Shown here piece by piece: positions 17,692 through 27,612 of a stretch of DNA of 64,000 nucleotides. Each line of letters opens with the position of its first letter. Position 1 is the stretch's first letter. The notes beneath the pieces are model-generated. The model did no database searches, was not told the origin of the DNA, and saw nothing but the letters and a program-made list of their open reading frames with translations. The stretch comes from Herbaspirillum sp. 3R11. GTDB lineage: Bacteria; Pseudomonadota; Gammaproteobacteria; Burkholderiales; Burkholderiaceae_D. Made by a program: the position numbers and the translations under genes. The stretch spans positions 186,001 to 250,000 of the forward strand of contig NZ_SPNJ01000003.1 of assembly GCF_004563925.1 (NCBI RefSeq), in the 5' to 3' direction.

Positions 17692-17720
17692 TATGATTCA
17701 GTCGCGCAAACGTTTGCGCG
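17692..17720 (+). promoter_or_regulatory. rbs promoter and RbsR operator
   Basis: TATGAT (17692-17697) is followed directly by the perfect 18-base palindrome CGCGCAAACGTTTGCGCG (17703-17720), the classic LacI-family half-site arrangement around a central CG. It covers the expected start point, so binding of RbsR (encoded in the same operon) would block initiation. The -35 region (TTCATT) is poor. The rest of the 17464-17822 gap holds only the mltD terminator and an untranslated leader. Confidence 0.8.
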
Positions 17721-17822
17721 CATAAGTAAATTGTCGTAAATCGCAAGCAAAACACACCAATAACAGCATGCCGATCCACACGAATTGCTGCTCACCCCGA
17801 ATATCTGGAATCTGGAGACATC

Positions 17823-18785
17823 ATGAATAAACGTATCCGCCTCAAGCTGATTGCCGCCGCCGTCCTGGCCTGCGCCCTGCCGGCCCTGCCCGTGCTGGCA
17901 CAAGCCCAAACAGCCGCCAAGCCCAAGGTCGCGCTGGTGATGAAGTCGCTGGCCAATGAATTCTTCCTGACCATGGAAAACGGCGCCAAGGAACACCAGA
18001 AAGCCCACGCCGCGCAATACGACCTGATCGCCAACGGCATCAAGGACGAGCAGGACACCGCCAACCAGATCAAGATCGTCGAACAGATGATCGTCTCCAA
18101 GGTCAGCGGCCTGGTGATCGCACCGGCTGACTCCAAGGCGCTGGTGCCAGTCATCAAGAAGGCCATCGACGCCGGCATCATCGTGGTCAACATCGACAAC
18201 AAGTTCGACGATGCCGCACTGAAGGAAAAGGGCATCACGGTGCCGTTCGTCGGTCCTGACAACCGCAAGGGCGCCAAGCTGGTCGGCGACTTCCTGGCCA
18301 AGCAGATCAAGAGCGGCGACAAGGTCGCGATCATCGAAGGCGTCTCGACCACCTTCAATGCGCAGCAACGCACGCTGGGCTTCCAGGACGCCATGGGCGC
18401 GGCCGGCGCCAAGGTAGTGTCGGTACAATCGGGCCAATGGGAAATCGATCCGGGCAACAAGGTCGCCGCCTCGATGCTGAACGCCAATCCTGACATCAAG
18501 GCGATCCTGGCCGGCAACGACAACATGGCGCTGGGCGCGGTTGCCGCGGTCAAGGCGGCAGGCAAGGCCGGCAAGGTGCTGGTGGTCGGCTACGACAACA
18601 TCAACGCCATCAAGCCGATGCTCAAGGATGGCCGCGTGCTGGCGACCGCCGATCAGTTCGCTTCGCAGCAAGCCGTGTTCGGCATCGAAACCGTGCTGAA
18701 GGCGTTGACCGACAAGAAGAAGCAAAGCAGCCTGAGCGGTGCGGTTGAAACCAAGGTCCAGCTGGTGACCAAGGACAGCAAGTAA
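17823..18785 (+). CDS. rbsB: Ribose ABC transporter periplasmic binding protein
   Basis: Periplasmic sugar-binding protein of 320 residues. The signal peptide is at about 1-28 (LPVLAQA), followed by a type I periplasmic-binding fold starting KVALVMKSLANEFF. Ligand-contact stretches include IVNIDNKFDD and ILAGNDNMALG. It is the first gene of the operon and is separated from rbsA by a strong mRNA hairpin, which usually lets the binding protein be made in excess. Ribose is inferred from the linked rbsK and rbsD; related proteins also bind other pentoses. Confidence 0.92.
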   Translation: MNKRIRLKLIAAAVLACALPALPVLAQAQTAAKPKVALVMKSLANEFFLTMENGAKEHQKAHAAQYDLIANGIKDEQDTANQIKIVEQMIVSKVSGLVIAPADSKALVPVIKKAIDAGIIVVNIDNKFDDAALKEKGITVPFVGPDNRKGAKLVGDFLAKQIKSGDKVAIIEGVSTTFNAQQRTLGFQDAMGAAGAKVVSVQSGQWEIDPGNKVAASMLNANPDIKAILAGNDNMALGAVAAVKAAGKAGKVLVVGYDNINAIKPMLKDGRVLATADQFASQQAVFGIETVLKALTDKKKQSSLSGAVETKVQLVTKDSK

Positions 18786-18801
18786 TCCATAGAGAAGCAT
18801 C

Positions 18802-18827
18802 GGGCGGGACGCGTGTGCGTTCCGCCC
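18802..18827 (+). other. mRNA hairpin between rbsB and rbsA
   Basis: GGGCGGGACGC and GCGTTCCGCCC pair over 11 positions (one G-T) around a GTGT loop, without a T run. This is typical of a processing or stabilising stem that favours the binding-protein message. Confidence 0.7.
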
Positions 18828-18875
18828 TTCCCGCAACACCGAATTTCTGAACCACACCTTCACGGTGGAGACTGC

Positions 18876-20414
18876 ATGTCCAATCCATCATCCCCGGCTT
18901 TGCTGTCGCTCAGCGGCATCGGCAAGACCTATGTCGAACCGGTGCTCAGCGACGTCGCGCTGGAAATCCGTCCCGGCCAGATCCTCGCGCTGACCGGCGA
19001 AAACGGCGCCGGCAAGAGCACGCTGTCGAAGATCGTCTGCGGCCTGGTGCAATCCACCACGGGCGCCATGCTGCTCGACGGCCTGCCTTACCAGCCGCGC
19101 TCGCGCACGGAAGCGGAACAGCTCGGCATCCGCATGGTGATGCAGGAGCTGAACCTGATCCCGACACTGAGCATCGCCGAAAACCTGTTCCTGAACCAGC
19201 TGCCGCAACGCTTCGGCTGGATCGACCGGCCGAAACTGGCAGCGCTGGCGCAAGCGCAAATGGCGGCGGTCGGCCTGACCGACATCGATCCGTGGACGCC
19301 GGTCGGCGAGCTCGGCGTGGGCCATCAGCAGATGGTGGAAATCGCACGCAACCTGATCGGCAGCTGCCGCCTGTTGGTGCTGGACGAACCGACCGCCATG
19401 CTGACCAGCCGCGAAGTGGAATTGCTGTTCGCGCAGATCGCGCGCCTGCAATCGGAAGGCGTGGCGATCATTTACATCTCGCATCGCCTGGAAGAATTGA
19501 AACAGGTCGCCGACCGCATCGCCGTGCTGCGTGACGGCAAACTGGTCTGCGACGACGCCATCGGCGGCTACAGCAGCGACGCGCTGGTGCAACTGATGGT
19601 GGGCCGCGCGGCAGAAGCGGAACTCGATCTCGGCCATCGCGAGATCGGTGCACCGCTGCTGCGCGTACGCGGTCTCGGTCGCGGCGACGTCGTGGCGCCG
19701 GCTTCCTTCGATTTGCGCGCCGGGGAAATCCTCGGCATCGCCGGCCTCATCGGCTCGGGCCGCACCGAACTGCTGCGCCTGATCTTCGGCGCCGACCACG
19801 CCGACCAAGGTGAAGTCTTCATCGGCGACCGGACGCAAGCCGCCGACATCCGCTCGCCCAAACACGCGATCGCAGCCGGCATCGCCATGATCACCGAAGA
19901 CCGCAAGAGCCAGGGCTTGTTGCTACCGCAGTCGATCGCCGTCAACACCACATTGGCCAAACTAGGTGACGTCAGCAAGATGGGCCTGCTTGACGGCGAC
20001 GCCGAAAGCGCGGTCGCCGCCGACTACATCAAGCGCCTGCGCATCCGCTCGCGCGACGGCGCGCAGGCAGCGGGCGAACTGTCCGGCGGCAACCAGCAGA
20101 AAGTCGTGATCGCGCGCTGGCTCTACCGCGATTGCCCGATCATGCTGTTCGACGAGCCGACGCGCGGCATCGACATCGGCGCAAAATTCGACATCTACAA
20201 ACTGCTGGCCGACCTCTCGCGCCAGGGCAAGGGCCTGCTGATCGTGTCCAGCGACCTGCGCGAACTGATGCTGATCTGCGACCGCATCGCCGTGATGAGC
20301 GCAGGCAAGCTGGTCGATACTTTCGAGCGCGGCCAGTGGAGCCAGGAAGCGATCCTTGCCTCGGCGTTCAGCGGCTACATGAACTCGCCGGCTACAGCTA
20401 CTCAAGCCGCCTGA
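18876..20414 (+). CDS. rbsA: Ribose ABC transporter ATPase (two-domain)
   Basis: Energises ribose import. It has 512 residues with two ABC domains. The first has Walker A GENGAGKST, signature VGHQQMVEIARNL and Walker B LLVLDEPTAML. The second starts near 265, has a relaxed P-loop (GLIGSGRTELL) and signature LSGGNQQKVVIARW. This asymmetry is normal for the CUT2 family. The start ATG at 18876 follows GGTGGAG; an open frame upstream to 18813 has no homologous sequence. The stop is 2 bases before the rbsC start. Confidence 0.95.
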   Translation: MSNPSSPALLSLSGIGKTYVEPVLSDVALEIRPGQILALTGENGAGKSTLSKIVCGLVQSTTGAMLLDGLPYQPRSRTEAEQLGIRMVMQELNLIPTLSIAENLFLNQLPQRFGWIDRPKLAALAQAQMAAVGLTDIDPWTPVGELGVGHQQMVEIARNLIGSCRLLVLDEPTAMLTSREVELLFAQIARLQSEGVAIIYISHRLEELKQVADRIAVLRDGKLVCDDAIGGYSSDALVQLMVGRAAEAELDLGHREIGAPLLRVRGLGRGDVVAPASFDLRAGEILGIAGLIGSGRTELLRLIFGADHADQGEVFIGDRTQAADIRSPKHAIAAGIAMITEDRKSQGLLLPQSIAVNTTLAKLGDVSKMGLLDGDAESAVAADYIKRLRIRSRDGAQAAGELSGGNQQKVVIARWLYRDCPIMLFDEPTRGIDIGAKFDIYKLLADLSRQGKGLLIVSSDLRELMLICDRIAVMSAGKLVDTFERGQWSQEAILASAFSGYMNSPATATQAA

Positions 20415-20416
20415 CC

Positions 20417-21427
20417 ATGACGACACCCACACAAGCAAAACAGACAAAGATCATGACCCATCCCACCCGCACCTTCTCCGTCTACGGCCTGTCCGCCGTC
20501 AAGAACTACCTCGGCCTGATCGGCGCCCTGCTCGCGATGTGCGTGCTGTTCTCCTTCCTGAGCGAAAACTTCCTCACGCTGGGGACCTTCAGCACCTTGT
20601 CCAACGACATCCCGACGCTGGTGGTGATGGCGGTCGGCATGACCTTTGTGCTGATCGTCGGCGGCATCGATCTGTCGGTGGGCTCGGTGATGGCATTGGC
20701 GGCATCGATCCTGTCGATGGCGATGGTGCGCTGGGGCTGGCCGCTGTTTGCCGCCGGCTTGCTCGGCATCCTCGTAGCTAGCTTGTGCGGCATGCTGACC
20801 GGCCTGATTTCGGTGGGCTGGCGCATCCCCTCCTTCATCGTCTCGCTGGGCGTGCTGGAAATGGCGCGCGGCATGGCCTACCAGGTCACCAACTCACGCA
20901 CCGAATACATCGGCAGCGCCGTCGACGGCATCAGCTCGCCGATCTTCCTCGGCCTGTCGCCTGCCTTCATTGCATCGATTGCGGTCGTGGTCATCGGCCA
21001 CCTGGTGCTGACGCGCACGGTGTTGGGACGCCACTGGATCGGCATCGGCACCAATGAAGAGGCGGTGCGTCTGGCGGGCATCAATCCGCGTCCAAGCAAG
21101 ATTCTGGTATTTGCACTGATGGGCTTGCTGGCCGGCGTAGGCGCGCTGTTTCAGGTGTCGCGTCTGGAAGCGGCCGATCCCAACGGCGGCGTCGGCATGG
21201 AGCTGCAGGTGATCGCAGCCGTAGTCATCGGCGGCACCAGCCTGATGGGTGGACGCGGCTCGGTCATCAGCACCTTCATCGGCGTGCTGATCATCTCGGT
21301 GCTGGAAGCCGGCCTGGCCCAGATCGGCGTGTCCGAACCGATGAAGCGCATCATTACCGGCCTGGTGATTGTCGCCGCCGTGGTGCTCGATACCTATCGC
21401 CGTCGCGGCGAACGAAACACTCACTAA
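20417..21427 (+). CDS. rbsC: Ribose ABC transporter permease
   Basis: Inner-membrane permease of about 336 residues with 8-10 helices. The CUT2 permease signature is seen in GIDLSVGSVMALAASI and in the late loop AAVVIGGTSLMGGRGS. It begins 2 bases after rbsA. MTHPTRTFSVYG, 36 bases in, is an alternative start. It forms the membrane channel as a homodimer with RbsA. Confidence 0.94.
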   Translation: MTTPTQAKQTKIMTHPTRTFSVYGLSAVKNYLGLIGALLAMCVLFSFLSENFLTLGTFSTLSNDIPTLVVMAVGMTFVLIVGGIDLSVGSVMALAASILSMAMVRWGWPLFAAGLLGILVASLCGMLTGLISVGWRIPSFIVSLGVLEMARGMAYQVTNSRTEYIGSAVDGISSPIFLGLSPAFIASIAVVVIGHLVLTRTVLGRHWIGIGTNEEAVRLAGINPRPSKILVFALMGLLAGVGALFQVSRLEAADPNGGVGMELQVIAAVVIGGTSLMGGRGSVISTFIGVLIISVLEAGLAQIGVSEPMKRIITGLVIVAAVVLDTYRRRGERNTH

Positions 21428-21455
21428 TCAACGAACATTCAGCGATAAGAAAAAT

Positions 21456-22463
21456 ATGGCAACCATCAAGGATGTAGCGCGCCACGCCGGTGTTTCGTAC
21501 ACCACCGTGTCGCACGTGCTGAACAAGACCCGCCCGGTCAGCGCCGAGGCGCGCGACCGCGTGCTGGTGGCGGTCGAGGCGCTGGCCTATGTGCCCAGCG
21601 CACTTGCCCGCTCGCTGCGCAGCAACGCCACCGGCAGTATCGGCCTGATCATCCCGAACAACACCAATCCGTACTTTTCGGAAGTCGCGCGCGGCATCGA
21701 AGACAGCTGCTACGAGGCGGGTTATAGCGTGATCTTGTGCAATTCCGACGACGATCCGGCCAAGCAGCGCGACTATCTCAACGTGCTGCTGACCAAGCGC
21801 TGCGATGGCCTGATCGTGGCAACGCTGGCGCAGACCGACGGCGAACTGCTGCGCAAGATGAAGGTGCCGACCGTGCTGCTCGACCGCGCGCCGAAAGACA
21901 TGGCGATCGACCTGGTGGCGGTCGACAATGCCGCCGGCGGAGTGCTGGCGGCAGAACATTTGCTCACGCTTGGTCGCCGTCGCATCGCCTGTATCGGCGG
22001 TCCGGAGAGTCTGGATATTTCCGCCGAACGGATCGCCGGCCTGCGCGGCAAACTGAAAACCGCCGGCATCACGATTGCACCGGAGCTGCTGGCCTACGCC
22101 GACTTCACCAGCGCAGGCGGTTATGCCGCAGCGCGCGCGTTGCTCTCTGCCGCGCAGCCGCCTGACGCCATTTTCTGCTGCAACGACCTGATGGCGATCG
22201 GCGCCCTGCGCGCCGCCGCCGAGCGCGGCATCGACGTGCCGGACCAGTTGTCGGTGATCGGCTTCGACGATATCGACCTGGCCCAGTTCGTGCATCCGCC
22301 GCTGACCAGCGTCTCGCAGAACACGCGCACGCTGGGCCAGCTGACTGCGCAATGTCTGCTCGAACGCATCGCCGATCCGACCCGCCCCGTGCAACGCCAG
22401 ACCATCACGCCGCAATTGCATGTGCGCGGTTCTACCGTACGTTCGTCGGACGTAGGCACGTGA
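21456..22463 (+). CDS. rbsR: Ribose operon repressor, LacI family
   Basis: Transcriptional repressor of 335 residues. The N-terminal helix-turn-helix and hinge are TIKDVARHAGVSYTTVSHVL and the following RPVSAEARDRVL. A type I periplasmic-binding-like effector domain covers about 60-330. The start is the ATG at 21456; the longer open frame overlaps rbsC. Lying inside the operon it controls gives autoregulation through the palindrome at 17703. The effector is presumably ribose, as for E. coli RbsR. Confidence 0.92.
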   Translation: MATIKDVARHAGVSYTTVSHVLNKTRPVSAEARDRVLVAVEALAYVPSALARSLRSNATGSIGLIIPNNTNPYFSEVARGIEDSCYEAGYSVILCNSDDDPAKQRDYLNVLLTKRCDGLIVATLAQTDGELLRKMKVPTVLLDRAPKDMAIDLVAVDNAAGGVLAAEHLLTLGRRRIACIGGPESLDISAERIAGLRGKLKTAGITIAPELLAYADFTSAGGYAAARALLSAAQPPDAIFCCNDLMAIGALRAAAERGIDVPDQLSVIGFDDIDLAQFVHPPLTSVSQNTRTLGQLTAQCLLERIADPTRPVQRQTITPQLHVRGSTVRSSDVGT

Positions 22464-22506
22464 CGACAACCGTTCAACAATTCACTTCATCAACCGTCGG
22501 AAACAC

Positions 22507-23421
22507 ATGATAGTTATCATCGGCAGCATCAACATGGATCTGGTCTTGCGCGTGCCGCGCATGCCGCTCCCGGGCGAAACCATCACCGGCGGCCAGTTCC
22601 GCACCATCCCCGGCGGCAAGGGCGCCAACCAGGCGGTGGCCTGTGCGCGCCTGAGCGCCGACGACGTCAAGGTCGCGATGGTGGCCTGCCTGGGCGATGA
22701 CGCCTTCGGTGCAGAGCTGCGTACGGCGCTGCGCAAAGACGGCATCGACGACAGCCATGTGACGACGATACCCGGCACGGCGTCCGGCATCGCCTCCATC
22801 CTGGTGGACGACAGCGGCCAGAACAGCATCGTGCTGGCGTCCGGCGCCAATGCCGAGCTCAGCCCGGCCCACATCGACGCTGCGCGCAGCCTGATCGAAC
22901 AGGCGCGCATCGTGGTCCTGCAGTTGGAGTCGCCGCTACCGACCGTGATCCACGCCATCAAACTGGCGCATGCGCTGGGCAAGACCGTGGTGCTCAATCC
23001 GGCGCCGGCGCAAGCCTTGCCGACCGAGTTGCTGGGACAAATCGATTACCTGGTGCCCAACGAAATCGAAGCCGCAATGCTGGCCGGCATGCCCGCAAGT
23101 GGCATTGACAATGACGAACAGATTGCCGCCGTGATCGGCAAGTTGCGCGCGGCCGGCTCGACCAACGTGCTGGTCACGCTGGGAGACAAAGGCGTCTACG
23201 CGGCGCTGGAATCAGGCTCCGCGCATTTCGCAGCGCAAGCCGTCAAGGCGGTCGACACCACCGCCGCCGGCGACACCTTCATCGGCGGCTTTGTCGCCGC
23301 GCTGGCGGAAGGCCGCAGCGAAGCCGACGCCATCGCGCTGGGTCAGCGCGCGGCCGCCATCAGCGTGGCACGCATGGGTGCACAGACTTCCATTCCTTTC
23401 CGCCGGGAAGTCGCGGACTGA
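22507..23421 (+). CDS. rbsK: Ribokinase
   Basis: Phosphorylates D-ribose to ribose 5-phosphate. It is a PfkB-family kinase of 304 residues. The N-terminal motif is GGKGANQAVACARL, with the substrate region GSINMDLVLRVPRMPLPGET. The C-terminal catalytic motif is DTTAAGDTFIGGF, with the catalytic Asp and anion-hole glycine in the AAGD form typical of ribokinases. It is followed by rbsD after 15 bases. Confidence 0.95.
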   Translation: MIVIIGSINMDLVLRVPRMPLPGETITGGQFRTIPGGKGANQAVACARLSADDVKVAMVACLGDDAFGAELRTALRKDGIDDSHVTTIPGTASGIASILVDDSGQNSIVLASGANAELSPAHIDAARSLIEQARIVVLQLESPLPTVIHAIKLAHALGKTVVLNPAPAQALPTELLGQIDYLVPNEIEAAMLAGMPASGIDNDEQIAAVIGKLRAAGSTNVLVTLGDKGVYAALESGSAHFAAQAVKAVDTTAAGDTFIGGFVAALAEGRSEADAIALGQRAAAISVARMGAQTSIPFRREVAD

Positions 23422-23436
23422 GCAAGGAGAACCGAC

Positions 23437-23829
23437 GTGAAAAAGACACCACTACTCAACATCGCGCTGTCGCAACTGATTGCTTCGCTCGGCCACGGCG
23501 ACAGCATCGTGATCGGCGACGCCGGCCTACCGGTGCCGCCCGGCGTGCCGCTGATAGACCTGGCGCTGACGCGCGGCATCCCCGGTTTCATGGATACGTT
23601 GCAGACGGTGCTGGCTGAAATGCACGTCGAACATCACTTGCTGGCCGATGAACTGGCTGAACGCAGCCCGCAGTTGGCGCAGCAAGTCGGGCAGCTCGGA
23701 CTGGCCGGCAAGCAGACCCTGTCGCATGAGGAATTCAAGCGCCGCACGCAACAGGCGCGGGCGGTGATTCGCACCGGCGAGTTCACGCCGTATGCGAACA
23801 TCATCCTGATTGCCGGCGTGACGTTCTGA
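23437..23829 (+). CDS. rbsD: D-ribose pyranase
   Basis: Interconverts beta-pyranose and beta-furanose forms of ribose so that ribokinase can use them. The protein has 130 residues; the family is about 130-140. The catalytic His is in LGHGDSIVIGDAGLPVP (near residue 20) and the C-terminal motif is RTGEFTPYANIILIAGV. It has a good AAGGAGA ribosome-binding site. It is last in the rbs operon and convergent with yejF, with no clear terminator in the 40-base gap. Confidence 0.95.
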   Translation: MKKTPLLNIALSQLIASLGHGDSIVIGDAGLPVPPGVPLIDLALTRGIPGFMDTLQTVLAEMHVEHHLLADELAERSPQLAQQVGQLGLAGKQTLSHEEFKRRTQQARAVIRTGEFTPYANIILIAGVTF

Positions 23830-23869
23830 GTCAGACCCGGCGAAGCAATCTCAATTAAAGGCAGACTCC

Positions 23870-25462
23870 TCACGTCCCTGCTACGTTGTCAGCCGCATAA
23901 GTTGCCGCCGCCAGCAGGCGCTGGGTGTAAGCATGCGAGGGCTGCTGCAGGACGTCGGCAACTGCGCCACCTTCCACCACCTTGCCGTCCTTCATCACCA
24001 GCACCTGATGCGCCATGGCGCGGATGACGGCGAGGTCGTGGCTGATGAACAGATACGCCAGGCCATGCTTGCGCTGCAATTGCGCCAGCAGTTGCAAGAC
24101 CTGCTGCTGCACGGTGACGTCGAGCGCCGAGGTCGGCTCGTCCAGCAATAACAGATCCGGCTTCAACACCACCGCACGCGCAATCGCAATGCGCTGGCGC
24201 TGCCCACCGGAGAATTCGTGCGGATAGCGTTGCAGCATGTCTTCCGACATGCCGACTTCGTGCAGCGCCGCGACTACTTCGGCGCGCTGCTGTTGCGCGC
24301 TCAGCTGAGGCTGATGCAAGGCCAGTCCTTCGCCGACAATCTGGGCGACCGTGCGACGCGGCGACAGCGAAGCGAACGGATCCTGGAACACCACCTGCAT
24401 GCGTGCACGCAGAGGGCGCACGGCGGCCGAACTCATGGCGCTGACCGGCTGGCCGTCGAAACGGATATCGCCTTCGACCGTGGCCGTCGACAAGCGCAGC
24501 AAGGCCATGCCCAGCGTCGACTTGCCGGAACCCGACTCGCCCACGATGCCGAGCGTTTCACCCTTGCGCAGCGTCAGGCTGACGTCGTCGACGGCGGCGA
24601 ATTTTTTCTTGCGCAGCCAGCCTTGTTTGATCGAAAAGGTGCAACGCACATTGGTGCCGGTCAGCAGCACCGGCGCATCCGGCGCGATCTCGTCGACATT
24701 GCGCTGCGGCTGGCTGGCCAGCAGCTTGCGCGTATAAGCCTGCTGCGGCGCTGCGAACAAATCAGCGGTGGCGGCGGTCTCGACCAGCTTGCCTTTTTCC
24801 ATCACGCCGACACGGTCGGCAAAGTGGCGCACCAGGTTGAGATCGTGCGAGATCAGCAGCACGGCCATGTTTTCATCGCGCTGCAATTGATTGAGCAACT
24901 CCAGGATCTGCACCTGGATCGTCACGTCCAGTGCGGTAGTCGGCTCATCGGCGATCAGCAGCTTGGGATGGCATGCCAGCGCCATCGCAATCATCGCGCG
25001 CTGGCGCTGGCCGCCGGACAATTGATGCGGGTAAGCCAATGCGCGTCGGGCAGGCTCGGGAATGCCGGTCTTTTCCAGCAAGGCCACGGTGCGTTGTGCA
25101 GCCGCCCTGGCGTTCAGGCCTTCGTGCAGCATCAGCACTTCGGCGATCTGGTTGCCGATGGTGAACAAGGGGTTCAGGGCTGTCATCGGCTCCTGGAAAA
25201 TCATCGCCGCATCCATGCCGCGCACGCCGCGCATGGCCGCTTCACTCTTTTGCAGGATGTCTGCGCCGTTGAACAGAATCTGACCGTCGTAGCGCGCATC
25301 CTGGTTCAGGCGCAGCACCGACAAGGCGCTGACCGTCTTGCCGGAACCGGATTCGCCGACCAGCGCAAATTTTTCACCGGGCTCGATGCCGAAGCTGACG
25401 TCGTCGACTACCGTGGCGTCGCCGAAGCGCACCGAGAGATTGCGAATATCGAGCAGGCTCAT
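23870..25462 (-). CDS. yejF: Peptide ABC transporter ATPase, two-domain (YejF)
   Basis: Cytosolic ATPase of 530 residues made of two fused OppD/OppF-type domains. Domain 1 has [12 protein letters not shown] and [15 protein letters not shown]. Domain 2 has [14 protein letters not shown] and [15 protein letters not shown]. The start [14 protein letters not shown] (ATG 25460-25462) overlaps the yejE stop by 4 bases (ATGA). It drives import of oligopeptides through YejBE. In E. coli this system takes up microcin C, and in other bacteria it is linked to resistance to antimicrobial peptides. The native substrate here is unknown. Confidence 0.93.
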   Translation of the reverse strand: MSLLDIRNLSVRFGDATVVDDVSFGIEPGEKFALVGESGSGKTVSALSVLRLNQDARYDGQILFNGADILQKSEAAMRGVRGMDAAMIFQEPMTALNPLFTIGNQIAEVLMLHEGLNARAAAQRTVALLEKTGIPEPARRALAYPHQLSGGQRQRAMIAMALACHPKLLIADEPTTALDVTIQVQILELLNQLQRDENMAVLLISHDLNLVRHFADRVGVMEKGKLVETAATADLFAAPQQAYTRKLLASQPQRNVDEIAPDAPVLLTGTNVRCTFSIKQGWLRKKKFAAVDDVSLTLRKGETLGIVGESGSGKSTLGMALLRLSTATVEGDIRFDGQPVSAMSSAAVRPLRARMQVVFQDPFASLSPRRTVAQIVGEGLALHQPQLSAQQQRAEVVAALHEVGMSEDMLQRYPHEFSGGQRQRIAIARAVVLKPDLLLLDEPTSALDVTVQQQVLQLLAQLQRKHGLAYLFISHDLAVIRAMAHQVLVMKDGKVVEGGAVADVLQQPSHAYTQRLLAAATYAADNVAGT

Positions 25463-26520
25463 GCTTTCCTCCGCACGTCGAGGGCATTGCGCAAGGCGTC
25501 GCCGATATTGGTCAGCAGCAGCAAGGTGATGGTCAGCACGAGAAAGGTCGACAAGGCAATCCACCAGGCATCGAGATTGTTCTTGCCCTGCGCCAGCAGC
25601 TCACCGAGGCTGGGCGTCGAAGGCGGCACGCCGAGACCGAGGAAGTCGAGGCTGGTCAGCGCCAGGATCGATGCACTCATGCGGAACGGCAGGAAAGTGA
25701 CCACCGGCGTCAGGCTGTTGGGCAGCACATGGCGCCAGATGATCTGCATGTTCGACAGGCCGAGCGCGCGCCCCGCCTGCACATATTCAAGATTGCGGTT
25801 GCGCAGGAAATCGGCGCGCACGTAATCCGACAAACCCATCCAGCCGAACAGTGACAACAGCACCAGCAGCAGGCTGATGCTGGGCTCGAAGATGGAGGAA
25901 AAAATGATCAGCAGGTACAGCTCCGGCATCGAGCCCCAGATTTCCAGGATGCGTTGCATGAACAAGTCGGTGCGGCCGGCAAAGTAACCCTGCACCGCGC
26001 CCGCCAGCAAACCCAGCACCACGCCGGTGACCGTCAGCGCCAGGCCGAACAGGATGGAAATGCGGAAGCCGTACAGCAAGCGCGCAAACACGTCACGACC
26101 GCGGTCGTCGGTGCCCAGCCAGTTCTCCGCAGACGGCGGCGCCGGATTCGGTTGTTTGGCGAAATAGTTGAGCGTATCGAAGCGATAGTGGTTGGGCGGA
26201 TAGATCGCCCAATTGCCGTCCTTCTTGAACTGATCCTGGATGAAGGGATCGAGGTAGTCGGCCGGCGATTCGAAGTCGCCGCCGAAGGTCTTCTCCGAAT
26301 AATCATGTGCAATCGGGAACAGGATCTTGCCGTGATAGCTCGCCACCAGCGGCTTGTCGTTGGAGACCAGTTCTGCGCCGAGGCTGATCACGAACAGGAT
26401 CAGGAAAAGGATCAAGCTCACGTAGCCGTTGCGGTTCTGGCGGAAGCGCAGCCAGATACGGCGACCCGGAGAAATCGAAGGAGCGGAAGAAAGAGAAGCA
26501 GTCACAATGGTCGCGCTCAT
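25459..26520 (-). CDS. yejE: Peptide ABC transporter permease YejE
   Basis: Inner-membrane permease of 353 residues: one N-terminal helix (about 35-55), a periplasmic segment, then five helices with the DppC/OppC-type loop (GRALGLSNMQIIWRHVLPNS). The periplasmic insert with FGGDFESPADYLDPFI and WLGTDDRGRDVFARLLYG is characteristic of YejE. It overlaps its neighbours by 4 bases on both sides, implying translational coupling. Confidence 0.93.
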   Translation of the reverse strand: MSATIVTASLSSAPSISPGRRIWLRFRQNRNGYVSLILFLILFVISLGAELVSNDKPLVASYHGKILFPIAHDYSEKTFGGDFESPADYLDPFIQDQFKKDGNWAIYPPNHYRFDTLNYFAKQPNPAPPSAENWLGTDDRGRDVFARLLYGFRISILFGLALTVTGVVLGLLAGAVQGYFAGRTDLFMQRILEIWGSMPELYLLIIFSSIFEPSISLLLVLLSLFGWMGLSDYVRADFLRNRNLEYVQAGRALGLSNMQIIWRHVLPNSLTPVVTFLPFRMSASILALTSLDFLGLGVPPSTPSLGELLAQGKNNLDAWWIALSTFLVLTITLLLLTNIGDALRNALDVRRKA

Positions 26521-27575
26521 TTGGCCAGACTTTCAAACTGGACGCGCGGGTCGGCCCAGACATAACAGAGATCGCCGAGCAGCTTCACCACCAGCCCGAT
26601 CAGCGTGAACAGGTACAGCGTACCCATGACGACCGGATAATCACGCCGGATCACCGACTCATACGACAGCAGACCCAGGCCGTCGAGAGAGAACAGTGTC
26701 TCGATCAGCAGGCTGCCGGCGAAGAAGGCGCCGATGAAGGCCGCCGGAAAACCGGTCACCAGCGGGATCAGCGCATTGCGGAACACGTGCTTGTAGAGCA
26801 CCTTGTTTTCGGAGAGGCCCTTGGCGCGCGCGGTCAGCACGTATTGCTTGCGAATTTCTTCGAGGAAGGTGTTCTTGGTCAGCATGGTCATGACCGCAAA
26901 CGAACCGGCCACGGAAGCAATCACCGGCAAGGTGATATGCCACAGGTAATCCTTGACCTTGCCCACCAGCGACAGCGTGGCCCAGTCATCCGAAGTCAGT
27001 CCGCGCAGCGGGAACCACTGCACAAAACTGCCGCCGCCGAACACCACCAGCAGGAACACACCCAGCACAAAACCGGGGATCGAATAGCCGACCAGCACCA
27101 GCGCGCTGGTGGCCGAATCGAAGCCGCTGCCCTCGCGCACCGCTTTGGCGATGCCCAGCGGCACCGAGATCAGGTAAGTCAGGAAAAAGGTCCACAGGCC
27201 GATCGTGATCGACACCGGCATCTTGGATTTCACCAGTTGCCAGACATCGCCGTGATGGTAAAAACTCTTGCCCAGGTCGAAGGTGGCGAAGCCCTTGAGC
27301 ATTTGCCAGAAACGCTCGACCGGCGGCTTGTCGAAGCCGTACAGCGCCTTGATCTCGTTGACGCGCTCGGCGTCGATGCCCTGGCGCCCGCGGTATTGCG
27401 AGGCGCCGCCGCCGGAGGCTTCACCGCCGCCGCCGAGGCCTTTCATTTCGATCAGCGCCTGCTCGACCGGGCCGCCCGGCACGAACTGGATCACGGCGAA
27501 CGTGATCACGACGACGCCCAGCAATGTCGGCAACATCAGCAGGATGCGTTTGAGGATATAGGACCAGATATTCAT
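26517..27575 (-). CDS. yejB: Peptide ABC transporter permease YejB
   Basis: Inner-membrane permease of 352 residues, DppB/OppB type, with a first helix at about 8-30 (LLMLPTLLGVVVITFAVIQF) and five more after residue 130. A Gly-rich insert (GLGGGGEASGGGASQYRG, about 46-63) follows the first helix, as in YejB relatives. It pairs with YejE to form the channel. Confidence 0.93.
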   Translation of the reverse strand: MNIWSYILKRILLMLPTLLGVVVITFAVIQFVPGGPVEQALIEMKGLGGGGEASGGGASQYRGRQGIDAERVNEIKALYGFDKPPVERFWQMLKGFATFDLGKSFYHHGDVWQLVKSKMPVSITIGLWTFFLTYLISVPLGIAKAVREGSGFDSATSALVLVGYSIPGFVLGVFLLVVFGGGSFVQWFPLRGLTSDDWATLSLVGKVKDYLWHITLPVIASVAGSFAVMTMLTKNTFLEEIRKQYVLTARAKGLSENKVLYKHVFRNALIPLVTGFPAAFIGAFFAGSLLIETLFSLDGLGLLSYESVIRRDYPVVMGTLYLFTLIGLVVKLLGDLCYVWADPRVQFESLAK

Positions 27576-27612
27576 GGCAGCGCCGGCAGGTTAAAAATAG
27601 TAATCACGACAT

